This document shows positions 16,413-23,779 of a stretch of 44,458 nucleotides of DNA, piece by piece. The stretch is from an uncultured Cellvibrio sp. Its GTDB lineage: Bacteria > Pseudomonadota > Gammaproteobacteria > Pseudomonadales > Cellvibrionaceae. Numbering within the stretch: the first letter of the stretch is position 1; each line of letters starts with the position of its first letter. The notes below the pieces were generated by a model, which ran no database searches, was not told where the DNA came from, and was given only the letters and a program-made list of their open reading frames with translations. Location: the NCBI GenBank assembly GCA_946481095.1, contig CAMLML010000033.1, positions 1 to 44,458 of the forward strand, given 5' to 3'. The position numbers were made by a program, and so were the translations under genes.

Positions 16413-16804
16413 GTCTGGCAGCGCAGCATTTTATTTCCGCGCTTGCACAATTGAATCGCCAATCCCCATGGGTCGCGCATCATCACCAGATGCGATCCAT
16501 CTTTTATATGCACTTCTTCAGCAAAACTGGCACCTGCTGTTTCCAACTCTGCGCGTTTTTGAACCGGATTTTCGCAAACAAATGCAAGGTGCAATAGCAA
16601 AGGATTCATATTGGCGTAATCAGGAACTTGATCCGGTGGGTTGTTATAAATTTCCAGCATCACATCACCTGAATCATCAGCGAGAAAATGTGTATTGGCT
16701 CCACCTTCCTGTTTGCGCACAACTTTCAAACCCATATGAGTGACATACCAGGCTGCCATTGCGATTGGATCGGCAACATTCACTGCAAAATGTTCTATTT
16801 TCAT
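16403..16804 (-). CDS. VOC-superfamily protein (glyoxalase/bleomycin-resistance fold)
   Basis: 133 residues with the vicinal-oxygen-chelate pattern: KIEHFAVNVADPIAMAAWYVTHMGLKV at the start, LLLHLAFVCENP at the second beta-alpha unit and MMRDPWGLAIQLCKR near the end. Potential metal ligands are His5, a histidine in LLLHLAF and acidic residues nearby. The substrate is unknown. Its last residues (CQTPS) and stop codon are read from a dispersed palindromic repeat, so the original C-terminus was probably altered when that element inserted. The gene is flanked by related repeats on both sides. Confidence 0.85.
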   Translation of the reverse strand: MKIEHFAVNVADPIAMAAWYVTHMGLKVVRKQEGGANTHFLADDSGDVMLEIYNNPPDQVPDYANMNPLLLHLAFVCENPVQKRAELETAGASFAEEVHIKDGSHLVMMRDPWGLAIQLCKRGNKMLRCQTPS

Positions 16805-16832
16805 CGGGCAACTCCATTAATTACATAAACAA

Positions 16833-16900
16833 AAGACCCCGCCTGAATCTCCCCTGCCACGGGTGGGATATAGTTTCTCCCGGGGGAGGTTAGGAGGGGT
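16833..16900. repeat. GC-rich palindromic element, copy 2
   Basis: Related to copy 1 at 16371-16412: a CCCC-rich left half, a diverged middle, and an identical 18-base right arm (16882-16899). It fills most of the gap between the VOC gene and pntB and ends five bases before the pntB stop. Confidence 0.7.
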
Positions 16901-16904
16901 CAAT

Positions 16905-18308
16905 TCACTCAATATTTTTAACAATAGTTTCAACCATTTTTTTCGCATCACCAAACAACATCATGGTGTTATCGCGATAAAACAATTCATTTTCAACACC
17001 GGAATAACCCGAGGCCATTGAGCGTTTAACAAATAAAACTGTACGTGCTTTTTCCACTTCCAAAATGGGCATACCAAAAATAGGACTTTGTGGATTTGTT
17101 TTTGCGGCAGGATTGGTAACGTCATTAGCACCAATTACAAAGGCAACATCAGCTGTTTGAAATTCATTGTTGATATCTTCCAGTTCATACACATCATCAT
17201 AAGGAACATTGGCTTCTGCCAGTAACACATTCATGTGCCCCGGCATGCGACCCGCAACGGGATGAATTGCGTAACTGACTTTCACACCAGCATGTTTCAA
17301 GGTGTCTGCCATTTCGCGCAAAGCATGTTGTGCTTGTGCAACGGCCATTCCGTATCCCGGAACTATAATCACTGAACCTGCATTTTTCATAATAAATGCA
17401 GCGTCTTCGGCACTGCCGCGTTTAACAGGTCTGTCTTCAACGGCAGCGTTATTGGTTGCTGATGTGTCAGCACCAAATCCGCCGAGAATGACATTAAAGA
17501 ATGAACGATTCATACCTTTACACATAATGTAAGACAGAATCGCACCTGATGATCCCACCAAGGCGCCGGTGACAATTAATGCATCGTTATGCAAGGTAAA
17601 ACCAATACCGGCAGCAGCCCAACCTGAATAGGAATTCAGCATGGAAACAACCACGGGCATGTCAGCACCACCGATAGGAATAATTAACAAAATGCCAATC
17701 ACAAACGCGAGTGCGGTCATTCCCCAAAAGATCCAGGGTGATTGATCAAAACAAAAATACACAATCAATCCGATAATGAATAAACCGATTAATGCATTGA
17801 TAAAATGTTGACCTGCAAATTGAATCGGCTTTCCGGAAACCAAGCCCTGCAATTTGGTAAACGCAATCACAGAGCCCGAAAAAGTAATAGCGCCTATCAC
17901 CACGCCTAATCCCATTTCAATTCGGCTCGCAATATAAATGTCACCGGATGAACTCACAATATTAAATGCTGCAGGATTGCTGAATGCGGCACCTGCTACC
18001 AATACTGCCGCCATACCCACCAAACTATGAAATGCGGCGACCAATTGCGGCATTGCGGTCATGGCAATTTTGCGTGCGATAAAAATCCCGATTACAGCAC
18101 CTATCGCAAGTGCGGATAAAATCCACCCGTAAGAGAATACCCCGGGACTTAACACAGTTGTGGTTATTGCAATTGCCATCCCCAAAATACCGAGGAAATT
18201 TCCACGGCGTGAAGATTCAGGGGAGGATAATCCGCGCAGCGCCAGAATAAATAAAACAGCGGCTACGAGATAAGCGAATGAAGTTAAACTTTCACTGAAT
18301 GATGTCAT
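16905..18308 (-). CDS. pntB: NAD(P) transhydrogenase beta subunit
   Basis: 467 residues, the normal PntB length. The N-terminal two thirds hold about nine hydrophobic segments (proton channel, domain II). The C-terminal domain III binds NADP(H): VIIVPGYGMAVAQAQHAL, then AIHPVAGRMPGHMNVLLAEA, VIGANDVTNPAAK and KRSMASGYSGVENELF. Together with the two alpha subunits encoded upstream it forms the proton-translocating transhydrogenase that exchanges hydride between NADH and NADP+. Third gene of a compact operon, 12 bases after pntAB. Confidence 0.97.
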   Translation of the reverse strand: MTSFSESLTSFAYLVAAVLFILALRGLSSPESSRRGNFLGILGMAIAITTTVLSPGVFSYGWILSALAIGAVIGIFIARKIAMTAMPQLVAAFHSLVGMAAVLVAGAAFSNPAAFNIVSSSGDIYIASRIEMGLGVVIGAITFSGSVIAFTKLQGLVSGKPIQFAGQHFINALIGLFIIGLIVYFCFDQSPWIFWGMTALAFVIGILLIIPIGGADMPVVVSMLNSYSGWAAAGIGFTLHNDALIVTGALVGSSGAILSYIMCKGMNRSFFNVILGGFGADTSATNNAAVEDRPVKRGSAEDAAFIMKNAGSVIIVPGYGMAVAQAQHALREMADTLKHAGVKVSYAIHPVAGRMPGHMNVLLAEANVPYDDVYELEDINNEFQTADVAFVIGANDVTNPAAKTNPQSPIFGMPILEVEKARTVLFVKRSMASGYSGVENELFYRDNTMMLFGDAKKMVETIVKNIE

Positions 18309-18320
18309 AACTGCTCCAAA

Positions 18321-18605
18321 TTATTTTTTCTTTTTGTACATGGCAAGCATGCGTTGAGTAACAGTAAAGCCGCCAAAAATATTAATGGCAGCCAACACCA
18401 TGGCGCAAAAGCCCAGTATTTTTGACAGGCTGGTATCGGCAGGCCCAACCGCAATAATGGCGCCGACAATAATAACGCTGGAAATTGCATTGGTAACCGC
18501 CATCAGCGGTGTGTGCAATGCGGGTGTCACACTCCAAACCACGTAATAACCAACAAATATTGCCAATACAAAAATTGATAATTGTGAAACAAAATTCGCT
18601 TCCAT
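18321..18605 (-). CDS. pntAB: NAD(P) transhydrogenase alpha-2 (membrane) subunit
   Basis: About 94 residues with three membrane helices (LSIFVLAIFVGYYVVW, AISSVIIVGAIIAVG, ILGFCAMVLAAINIFGG) and a lysine-rich tail, the hallmark of the small PntAB subunit found when PntA is split. An ATG further upstream (18680) would overlap pntAA; the start at 18605 is preferred because GAGAGG lies 9 bases before it. It supplies part of the proton-conducting membrane domain. Confidence 0.93.
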   Translation of the reverse strand: MEANFVSQLSIFVLAIFVGYYVVWSVTPALHTPLMAVTNAISSVIIVGAIIAVGPADTSLSKILGFCAMVLAAINIFGGFTVTQRMLAMYKKKK

Positions 18606-18618
18606 TTTATTTTTCCTC

Positions 18619-19788
18619 TCAAGCTGCTGTTGCAGGTTTAGCTGTTGATGAAAAATTGGGATGAACAATTTCACCGTCACGTGTTAATACTGTGGCAGCA
18701 ATTATGTCGTCTTGCCAATTCACTGAAAATTGTTTTTCGGCGCTGATCATGGGGGAAATAAAATTCAACACATTTTTTGCATAAAGTGCACTGGCATCAG
18801 CGGACAAACGACTGGGGATGTTAAGTAATCCAATAATTGAAACGCCATTTACTTCAACAATTTCACCGGGTTTCGTCAGGGTGCAGTTGCCACCTTGTTC
18901 TGCGGCGAGATCAACAATCACTGAACCCGGGCGCATGGAATACACCATTTCATCATTAATCAATGTGGGTGCTTTGCGTCCTGGAATTAATGCTGTGCAA
19001 ATAGCGATATCCTGTTTCTTTAAGGTTTCAGCAACCAATTCTGCTTGACGACGTTTGTAGTCATCACTCATTTCTTTGGCGTAACCACCAGCAGTTTCAG
19101 CGTTTTTCACTTCATCACTTTCCACCATGACAAATTTTCCGCCGAGACTTTCCACCTGTTCCTTTGATGCAGCGCGCACATCGGTTGCTGACACAATCGC
19201 ACCCAGACGTTTTGCGGTTGCAATCGCTTGCAAACCCGCAACACCTGCACCCAATACCATGACTCGTGCAGGTGCAACAGTTCCGGCTGCTGTCATCATC
19301 ATTGGCATAACGCGATCATAAATATTGATTGCCTCGATAACAGCACGATAGCCGGCAAGGTTGGATTGCGAACTTAAAACATCCATTGACTGCGCACGGG
19401 TAATACGCGGGACAAATTCGAGTGTCAGCGCAGTAATTCCTGCCTGTGCATAAAGTGAAACCGCTTTTGGATCTGCGTAAGGTGAGAGCATTCCCAATAA
19501 AATAGAACCGCGTTTCATCAGTGCCAACTCATCTATATCAGCTTCACCGGAAAGCAGCGGACGTTGTACTTTTAAAATAATATCGGCACTGCCTAGAATT
19601 CCGGCTGTATCAGCGGAGATTTTTGCGCCTGCTGCAATATATTCTGCATCGGAAAAGCGGCTGGCGACGCCGGCAGATTCTTCGACTGTTACTTCAAAAC
19701 CCAACGCGATAAATTTTTTAACTGTATCGGGCGTGGCAGCAACGCGTCGTTCATGTATACGTCTTTCTTTGGGGATGACAATTTTCAT
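18619..19788 (-). CDS. pntAA: NAD(P) transhydrogenase alpha-1 (NAD-binding) subunit
   Basis: About 389 residues, soluble domain I of the split (Rhodospirillum-type) transhydrogenase. It begins MKIVIPKERRIHERRVAATPD, as in alanine dehydrogenase/PntA proteins. The NAD-binding Rossmann motif is VMVLGAGVAGLQAIATAKRLGA, and VSATDVRAASKEQVESLGG follows. ATG at 19788 is the conserved family start; an in-frame ATG at 19839 adds a non-conserved extension. First gene of the pntAA-pntAB-pntB operon, preceded by a strong 13-bp dyad (19871-19907). Confidence 0.95.
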   Translation of the reverse strand: MKIVIPKERRIHERRVAATPDTVKKFIALGFEVTVEESAGVASRFSDAEYIAAGAKISADTAGILGSADIILKVQRPLLSGEADIDELALMKRGSILLGMLSPYADPKAVSLYAQAGITALTLEFVPRITRAQSMDVLSSQSNLAGYRAVIEAINIYDRVMPMMMTAAGTVAPARVMVLGAGVAGLQAIATAKRLGAIVSATDVRAASKEQVESLGGKFVMVESDEVKNAETAGGYAKEMSDDYKRRQAELVAETLKKQDIAICTALIPGRKAPTLINDEMVYSMRPGSVIVDLAAEQGGNCTLTKPGEIVEVNGVSIIGLLNIPSRLSADASALYAKNVLNFISPMISAEKQFSVNWQDDIIAATVLTRDGEIVHPNFSSTAKPATAA

Positions 19789-19870
19789 TGAATTCTTCTC
19801 TTCGCTTGCACTGGTTAAGTGAATACCCATCGATAACAATGAGACTAAGAATTGCCGTTGGTATACAGAT

Positions 19871-19907
19871 GGACAATTTGAATATAGCGCAAGGATTCAA
19901 ATTGTCC
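19871..19907. repeat. Perfect 13-bp inverted repeat upstream of pntAA
   Basis: GGACAATTTGAAT (19871-19883) and its exact reverse complement (19895-19907) flank 11 bases. It lies 83-119 bases before the pntAA start and 64 bases beyond the uxaA stop. No T-run follows on either strand, so an operator or a 5'-leader hairpin fits better than a classical terminator. Confidence 0.6.
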
Positions 19908-19920
19908 TGACAGTCCGATA

Positions 19921-19950
19921 ACCGGAGTTTTATGAAGGATCAACTCTGGT
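19921..19950 (-). terminator. Weak hairpin downstream of uxaA
   Basis: ACCGGAGTT (19921-19929) and AACTCTGGT (19942-19950) pair with one mismatch around a 12-base loop, about 20 bases beyond the uxaA stop. No T-run follows. Confidence 0.3.
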
Positions 19951-19970
19951 GGTTAATCTCAAATATTGAT

Positions 19971-21491
19971 TTAAACGACAGCGCCAATTTTCCAGGGGAT
20001 AAATTCATTATCGCCATAGCCCAGCAATTCACTTTTCGTTCTTTTGCCAGATGCAACAGCAAGGATTTCTTCGAATATTTCCTGTCCGGATTCTTCCAGA
20101 GTTAATTCACCATCAATAACCTTGCCGCAATTCAAATCCATATCATCCTGCATATGAGCGTAAATTTTACTGTTGGTGGCGAGTTTGATGCTGGGTGCCG
20201 GTTTACAACCAAACGCAGAGCCGCGACCCGTGGTGAAACATAAGATCTGCGCGCCTGATGCAACTTGCCCGGTGGCTGAAACCGGGTCATAACCGGGGCT
20301 ATCCATAAACACAAAACCTTTTCGGGTAATGTCTTCTGCATAGAGGAAGACATCAGTAAGGTTTGTAGAGCCACTTTTTGCTTGTGCTCCCAGGGATTTT
20401 TCGATAATTGTGGTCAATCCGCCAGCTTTGTTGCCAGGAGATGGATTGTTATTTAATTCAAAATCATTGCGTGCGGTGTAGTCTTGCCACCAGTCGATAC
20501 GATCCAATAATTTTTTGGCAATTTCCGGCGATTCAGCCCGACGTGTTAACAAATGCTCGGCACCAAAAATTTCCGGAGTTTCCGAAAGAATAACAGTACC
20601 ACCGTGGCGGACTAATATATCGCCCGCAATACCCAGGGCAGGATTTGCTGTTACACCGGAAAGAGCATCGGAACCACCGCACTGCAGACCAATAATCAGC
20701 TCACTGGCAGAAACGGTTTCGCGCTGGCATTGGTTGACCAGTGGCAACATGCTGCGCAGTTGTTCAATGCCTTTTTCTATTGCCAGACGTGTGCCTCCCA
20801 CATCCTGAATAGTGAAAGCGGTAAAAGTTTTGGAGTCTGCCAAACCGCATTCTTCCATCACACGCTTGATTTGCATGGTTTCACAGCCGAGACCAACCAT
20901 CATCACACCGCCAAAATTGGGGTGACGGGCATAACCATTAAAGGTACGGCGCAGGGTTTCATAACCTTCACCATCCGAACGCATACCGCATCCGCTATCG
21001 TGCGTCATGGCCACTACGCCATCTATATTGGGGTACTGATTCAGTTCGCCGGAAAACGTAAAGTGTTGGGCAATTGCCTTGGCAACAGTTGCCGAACAAT
21101 TCACTGTGGTCAAAATACCCAGATAGTTTCGTGTACCTGTCTTTCCATTAATGCGTTTGTATCCTTCAAACGTCGCGCGTTTGGCTTCAGGAATGAAAGC
21201 AGTCGGTTTGGCTTCCTTACAAAAGCCATAATCCTTTTCGAGTTCTCCCATTACACAGTTGTGGACGTGCACATGCTCACCGGCTTTGATAGGTTGATTC
21301 GCAAAACCAATGGTTTGTCCATATTTCATAATAGCTTCGCCGGATTCTATGTTCCGGATAGCGACTTTATGCATGGCGGGGATATCGGCTAGCAGGGTGA
21401 CATCTTTTTCAGGAAAAAGAACGCCAGCGGGTAAGGCGACTTTGCATATGCCAACGTTATCGTTGTCATGTAAAACAATAATACTGCTCAC
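19971..21491 (-). CDS. uxaA: Altronate dehydratase
   Basis: 506 residues. An N-terminal SAF-type domain (about 1-95, with GEHVHVHN) is followed by the altronate/galactarate dehydratase domain: GKTGTRNYLGILTTVNCSA, AMTHDSGCGMRSDGEGY, GLGCETMQ, GLQCGGSDALSGVTANPALG and FTTGRGSAFGCKPAPSIK. The conserved cysteines and histidines are the presumed iron ligands. It dehydrates D-altronate to 2-keto-3-deoxygluconate, the substrate of the KdgK encoded at 15401-16342. It lies alone on the minus strand, divergent from the GH28 gene, with operator-like palindromes in the 663-base gap. Confidence 0.95.
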   Translation of the reverse strand: MSSIIVLHDNDNVGICKVALPAGVLFPEKDVTLLADIPAMHKVAIRNIESGEAIMKYGQTIGFANQPIKAGEHVHVHNCVMGELEKDYGFCKEAKPTAFIPEAKRATFEGYKRINGKTGTRNYLGILTTVNCSATVAKAIAQHFTFSGELNQYPNIDGVVAMTHDSGCGMRSDGEGYETLRRTFNGYARHPNFGGVMMVGLGCETMQIKRVMEECGLADSKTFTAFTIQDVGGTRLAIEKGIEQLRSMLPLVNQCQRETVSASELIIGLQCGGSDALSGVTANPALGIAGDILVRHGGTVILSETPEIFGAEHLLTRRAESPEIAKKLLDRIDWWQDYTARNDFELNNNPSPGNKAGGLTTIIEKSLGAQAKSGSTNLTDVFLYAEDITRKGFVFMDSPGYDPVSATGQVASGAQILCFTTGRGSAFGCKPAPSIKLATNSKIYAHMQDDMDLNCGKVIDGELTLEESGQEIFEEILAVASGKRTKSELLGYGDNEFIPWKIGAVV

Positions 21492-21570
21492 GCTAGTTCT
21501 CTCTATGTGGTAGATCGGTATATCCAGTTTATGCCGATTTCAGTATTTAGCCGATTTTTTTTCAGGCTAA

Positions 21571-21596
21571 AAAAATGGGCGCCTACTAAGGCGCCC
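21571..21596 (-). terminator. Terminator-like hairpin in the uxaA leader
   Basis: GGGCGCC (21577-21583) and GGCGCCC (21590-21596) form a GC-rich stem followed, on the minus strand, by a T-run. It sits 86-105 bases before the uxaA start codon, and no minus-strand gene lies to its right. It therefore either attenuates uxaA transcripts or ends an unseen small RNA. Confidence 0.55.
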
Positions 21597-21690
21597 TAAA
21601 AATCGGCAATGGTATTCGGTCAATACCGGGATCAAATCTACAGGCTGAAAAATTGATTAACAATAGGTTGTCGGAGCGTGAAATATTGCG

Positions 21691-21702
21691 GTAACCGGTT
21701 AC
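21691..21702. promoter_or_regulatory. LacI-family-type operator palindrome
   Basis: GTAACCGGTTAC is a perfect 12-base palindrome with the central CG typical of LacI/GalR-family operators. It is 200 bases upstream of uxaA and 453 bases upstream of the GH28 start. No LacI-type regulator is in the window. Confidence 0.5.
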
Positions 21703-21846
21703 ATTTTTATGTCGAAAATTTACATCCCAGAAAGACTTTTATTTGCATTCATAAAATTAAAACATCCTAAATTTCTACATTTTTTTATTAAATTAATTCT
21801 AAAGTCATCATTTTTATTTGTATTAAATATATTTATTGATTTTTTG

Positions 21847-21862
21847 TTGTATACGTATACAA
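21847..21862. promoter_or_regulatory. GTATAC-type operator palindrome
   Basis: TTGTATACGTATACAA is a perfect 16-base palindrome containing two GTATAC units. Sites with a TTGTATACAA-like core are known for GntR-family uronate regulators (UxuR/ExuR type). No matching regulator gene is in the window. Confidence 0.5.
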
Positions 21863-22154
21863 AACTATAAATTAATCGTTTGTAATCGTATTCATTTAAA
21901 AAAAACAAAAAATAATGCGGATATGAGTTTGTTTTAAGAACTTATTGATCTAAATCGAAGAAAATAATTGGGGTGACAGCAGGATTTGTTTTTGTTTATT
22001 ATGAGGATGATCATCTTTTATAAACACTTTTCAAATTAAGTATATTTAACGGCCCAAGTTGATAATTTTGTTATATAACCTAGACTCGGTCTAACCAGTA
22101 GAGGCTAATGATCGAAATCTACTGTGCCTATCAGAAAAAATCAGGAATAAACAA

Positions 22155-23603
22155 TTGATAAATGATAGACAATCAGCATCAGTTGCTCATATGGGTCGGC
22201 GCATCTTCGTTGCGCGAAGTGTCAGCAGTTTAGTTGGGCTGCCCTTATTAACCGGGTTGTCGGCCTGCGTAACAAGCAAGTCTATGGCGGACTGGTCCCA
22301 GGCGGATGAAATTCGCAAGCGTGTGATCCCACCAAAATTCCCGGATAGAGTTTTTGACATTCGCAAGTATGGTGCACTGACCAGTAGTCAGGACAACACG
22401 GCTGCCATATCTGCAGCTATATCGGATTGCCATAAGTCCGGTGGAGGAAAGGTGGTAGTGGCTGGTGGCCGTTATCTATCTGGTCCGGTTCATTTGCTGT
22501 CCAATGTGAATTTGCATATTGATGATGGCTCAACAATTGCCTTTCTGACTGACCCCAAAGCTTATCTTCCTGCCGTTCATACCCGATGGGAGGGTATGGA
22601 GATTATGGGTTACTCCCCTCTCGTTTATGCCTATGGGCAAACCAACATAGCAATTACAGGTAAGGGCACACTCGATGGGCAGGCTAATAAAACGACCTGG
22701 TGGCCATGGAAAGGGAGCAATTTCAGCAGTGTTGATTGGGGTATCCCCGGTGTTCCCACTCAGGCGGCTGCACGTACAAAATTAATGCAGGACATGGAAA
22801 ATAATTTGCCTGTTGCCGAGCGTGTTTATGCAGAAGGCTCTTATTTGCGCCCAACATTTGTTCAGCCTTATAAATGTACAAATGTGTTGATTGAGGGCGT
22901 AACTATTACCAATGCACCTTTCTGGTTATTGAATCCGGTGTTGTGTGAGAACGTCACAATAGATGGAGTAACGTTATCAAGTCATGGCCCAAATTCAGAT
23001 GGTTGCGATCCTGAATCTTGCAAAGATGTTGTGATCAAAAATTGTTTGTTTGATACAGGTGATGACTGTATTGCAATTAAATCTGGTCGTAATGCTGATG
23101 GTCGTCGTATCAATATTCCTTCCGAAAATATCGTAATCAGCCATTGTCAAATGCGTAATGGTCATGGCGGTGTGGTCATAGGCAGTGAAATTTCCGGTGG
23201 CGTGCGCAATGTATTTGTTGAACATTGTGTAATGAGTAGCCCGGAACTTGAGCGTGGCATTCGCATAAAAACTAATTCAATACGCGGTGGAATAATTGAA
23301 AATTTCTTTATTCGCGACATCAAAATAGGTGAGGTAAAAACCGCTATAGTGATCGACTTTCACTATGAGGAAGGTGATTCAGGGAAATTTACGCCAACAG
23401 TTCGCAATGTAGAAATTCGCGACTTATCTTGTGACAAAGCACTGAAAGTTTTTCAAGTAAGAGGTTATGCCCGCTCACCAATTGAAAATTTAAAAATGCA
23501 CAACTGTAGTTTTAAATCTGTAAAAGAAATTGGTGTGCTTGAAGAATTGCGGGGTTTTACGTCAGAAAATGTAATGATCGAAGGTACAGCTTTTAGTGTG
23601 TGA
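22155..23603 (+). CDS. Polygalacturonase-type glycoside hydrolase family 28 lipoprotein
   Basis: 482 residues. The N-terminus has a twin-arginine motif (GRRIFVARS) and a lipobox (LSAC, Cys38), suggesting a Tat-exported lipoprotein. The GH28 beta-helix follows with its catalytic set: NSDG (Asp282), GDDC (Asp303/304), GHGG (His337) and RIK (370-372). It hydrolyses alpha-1,4-galacturonosyl bonds in de-esterified pectin; endo or exo action cannot be decided. The start is a TTG with AGGA 8 bases upstream; an ATG at 22191 would begin directly before the Arg pair but lacks a ribosome site. It precedes two TonB receptors on the same strand. Confidence 0.9.
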   Translation: MINDRQSASVAHMGRRIFVARSVSSLVGLPLLTGLSACVTSKSMADWSQADEIRKRVIPPKFPDRVFDIRKYGALTSSQDNTAAISAAISDCHKSGGGKVVVAGGRYLSGPVHLLSNVNLHIDDGSTIAFLTDPKAYLPAVHTRWEGMEIMGYSPLVYAYGQTNIAITGKGTLDGQANKTTWWPWKGSNFSSVDWGIPGVPTQAAARTKLMQDMENNLPVAERVYAEGSYLRPTFVQPYKCTNVLIEGVTITNAPFWLLNPVLCENVTIDGVTLSSHGPNSDGCDPESCKDVVIKNCLFDTGDDCIAIKSGRNADGRRINIPSENIVISHCQMRNGHGGVVIGSEISGGVRNVFVEHCVMSSPELERGIRIKTNSIRGGIIENFFIRDIKIGEVKTAIVIDFHYEEGDSGKFTPTVRNVEIRDLSCDKALKVFQVRGYARSPIENLKMHNCSFKSVKEIGVLEELRGFTSENVMIEGTAFSV

Positions 23604-23779
23604 TATGTTTGTTGTATTGTTCGTGTGAGCAAATTGATTTAATAATTTGTTCTGTAATGATTTGCAATTATTGCGGGCCTTGAGTTTGTTCGTAGTTTTG
23701 TAAACTGTGTTTCGGTATTACACTGGAATGCGGGCTTTGTTAGAACCAACGTTTAACAAAATAATTATGGGGAGTTGTT

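Larger units (their letters stand above)
21492..22154. other. Long AT-rich regulatory gap between uxaA and the GH28 gene
   Basis: 663 bases without a convincing gene; a 62-codon minus-strand frame (21720-21908) is Asn/Lys-rich low-complexity and looks accidental. The gap contains a terminator-type hairpin pointing at uxaA (21577-21596), a LacI-type palindrome (21691-21702), a GntR-like palindrome (21847-21862) and a small dyad near the GH28 start (CAGTAGA 22096-22102, TCTACTG 22118-22124). It is probably the main control region for galacturonan genes in both directions. Confidence 0.6.

Noticed and set aside
21720..21908. 62-codon open frame on the minus strand in the uxaA/GH28 gap
   Set aside because: Low-complexity Asn/Lys/Tyr composition of AT-rich DNA, no ribosome site, and it covers a regulatory palindrome.
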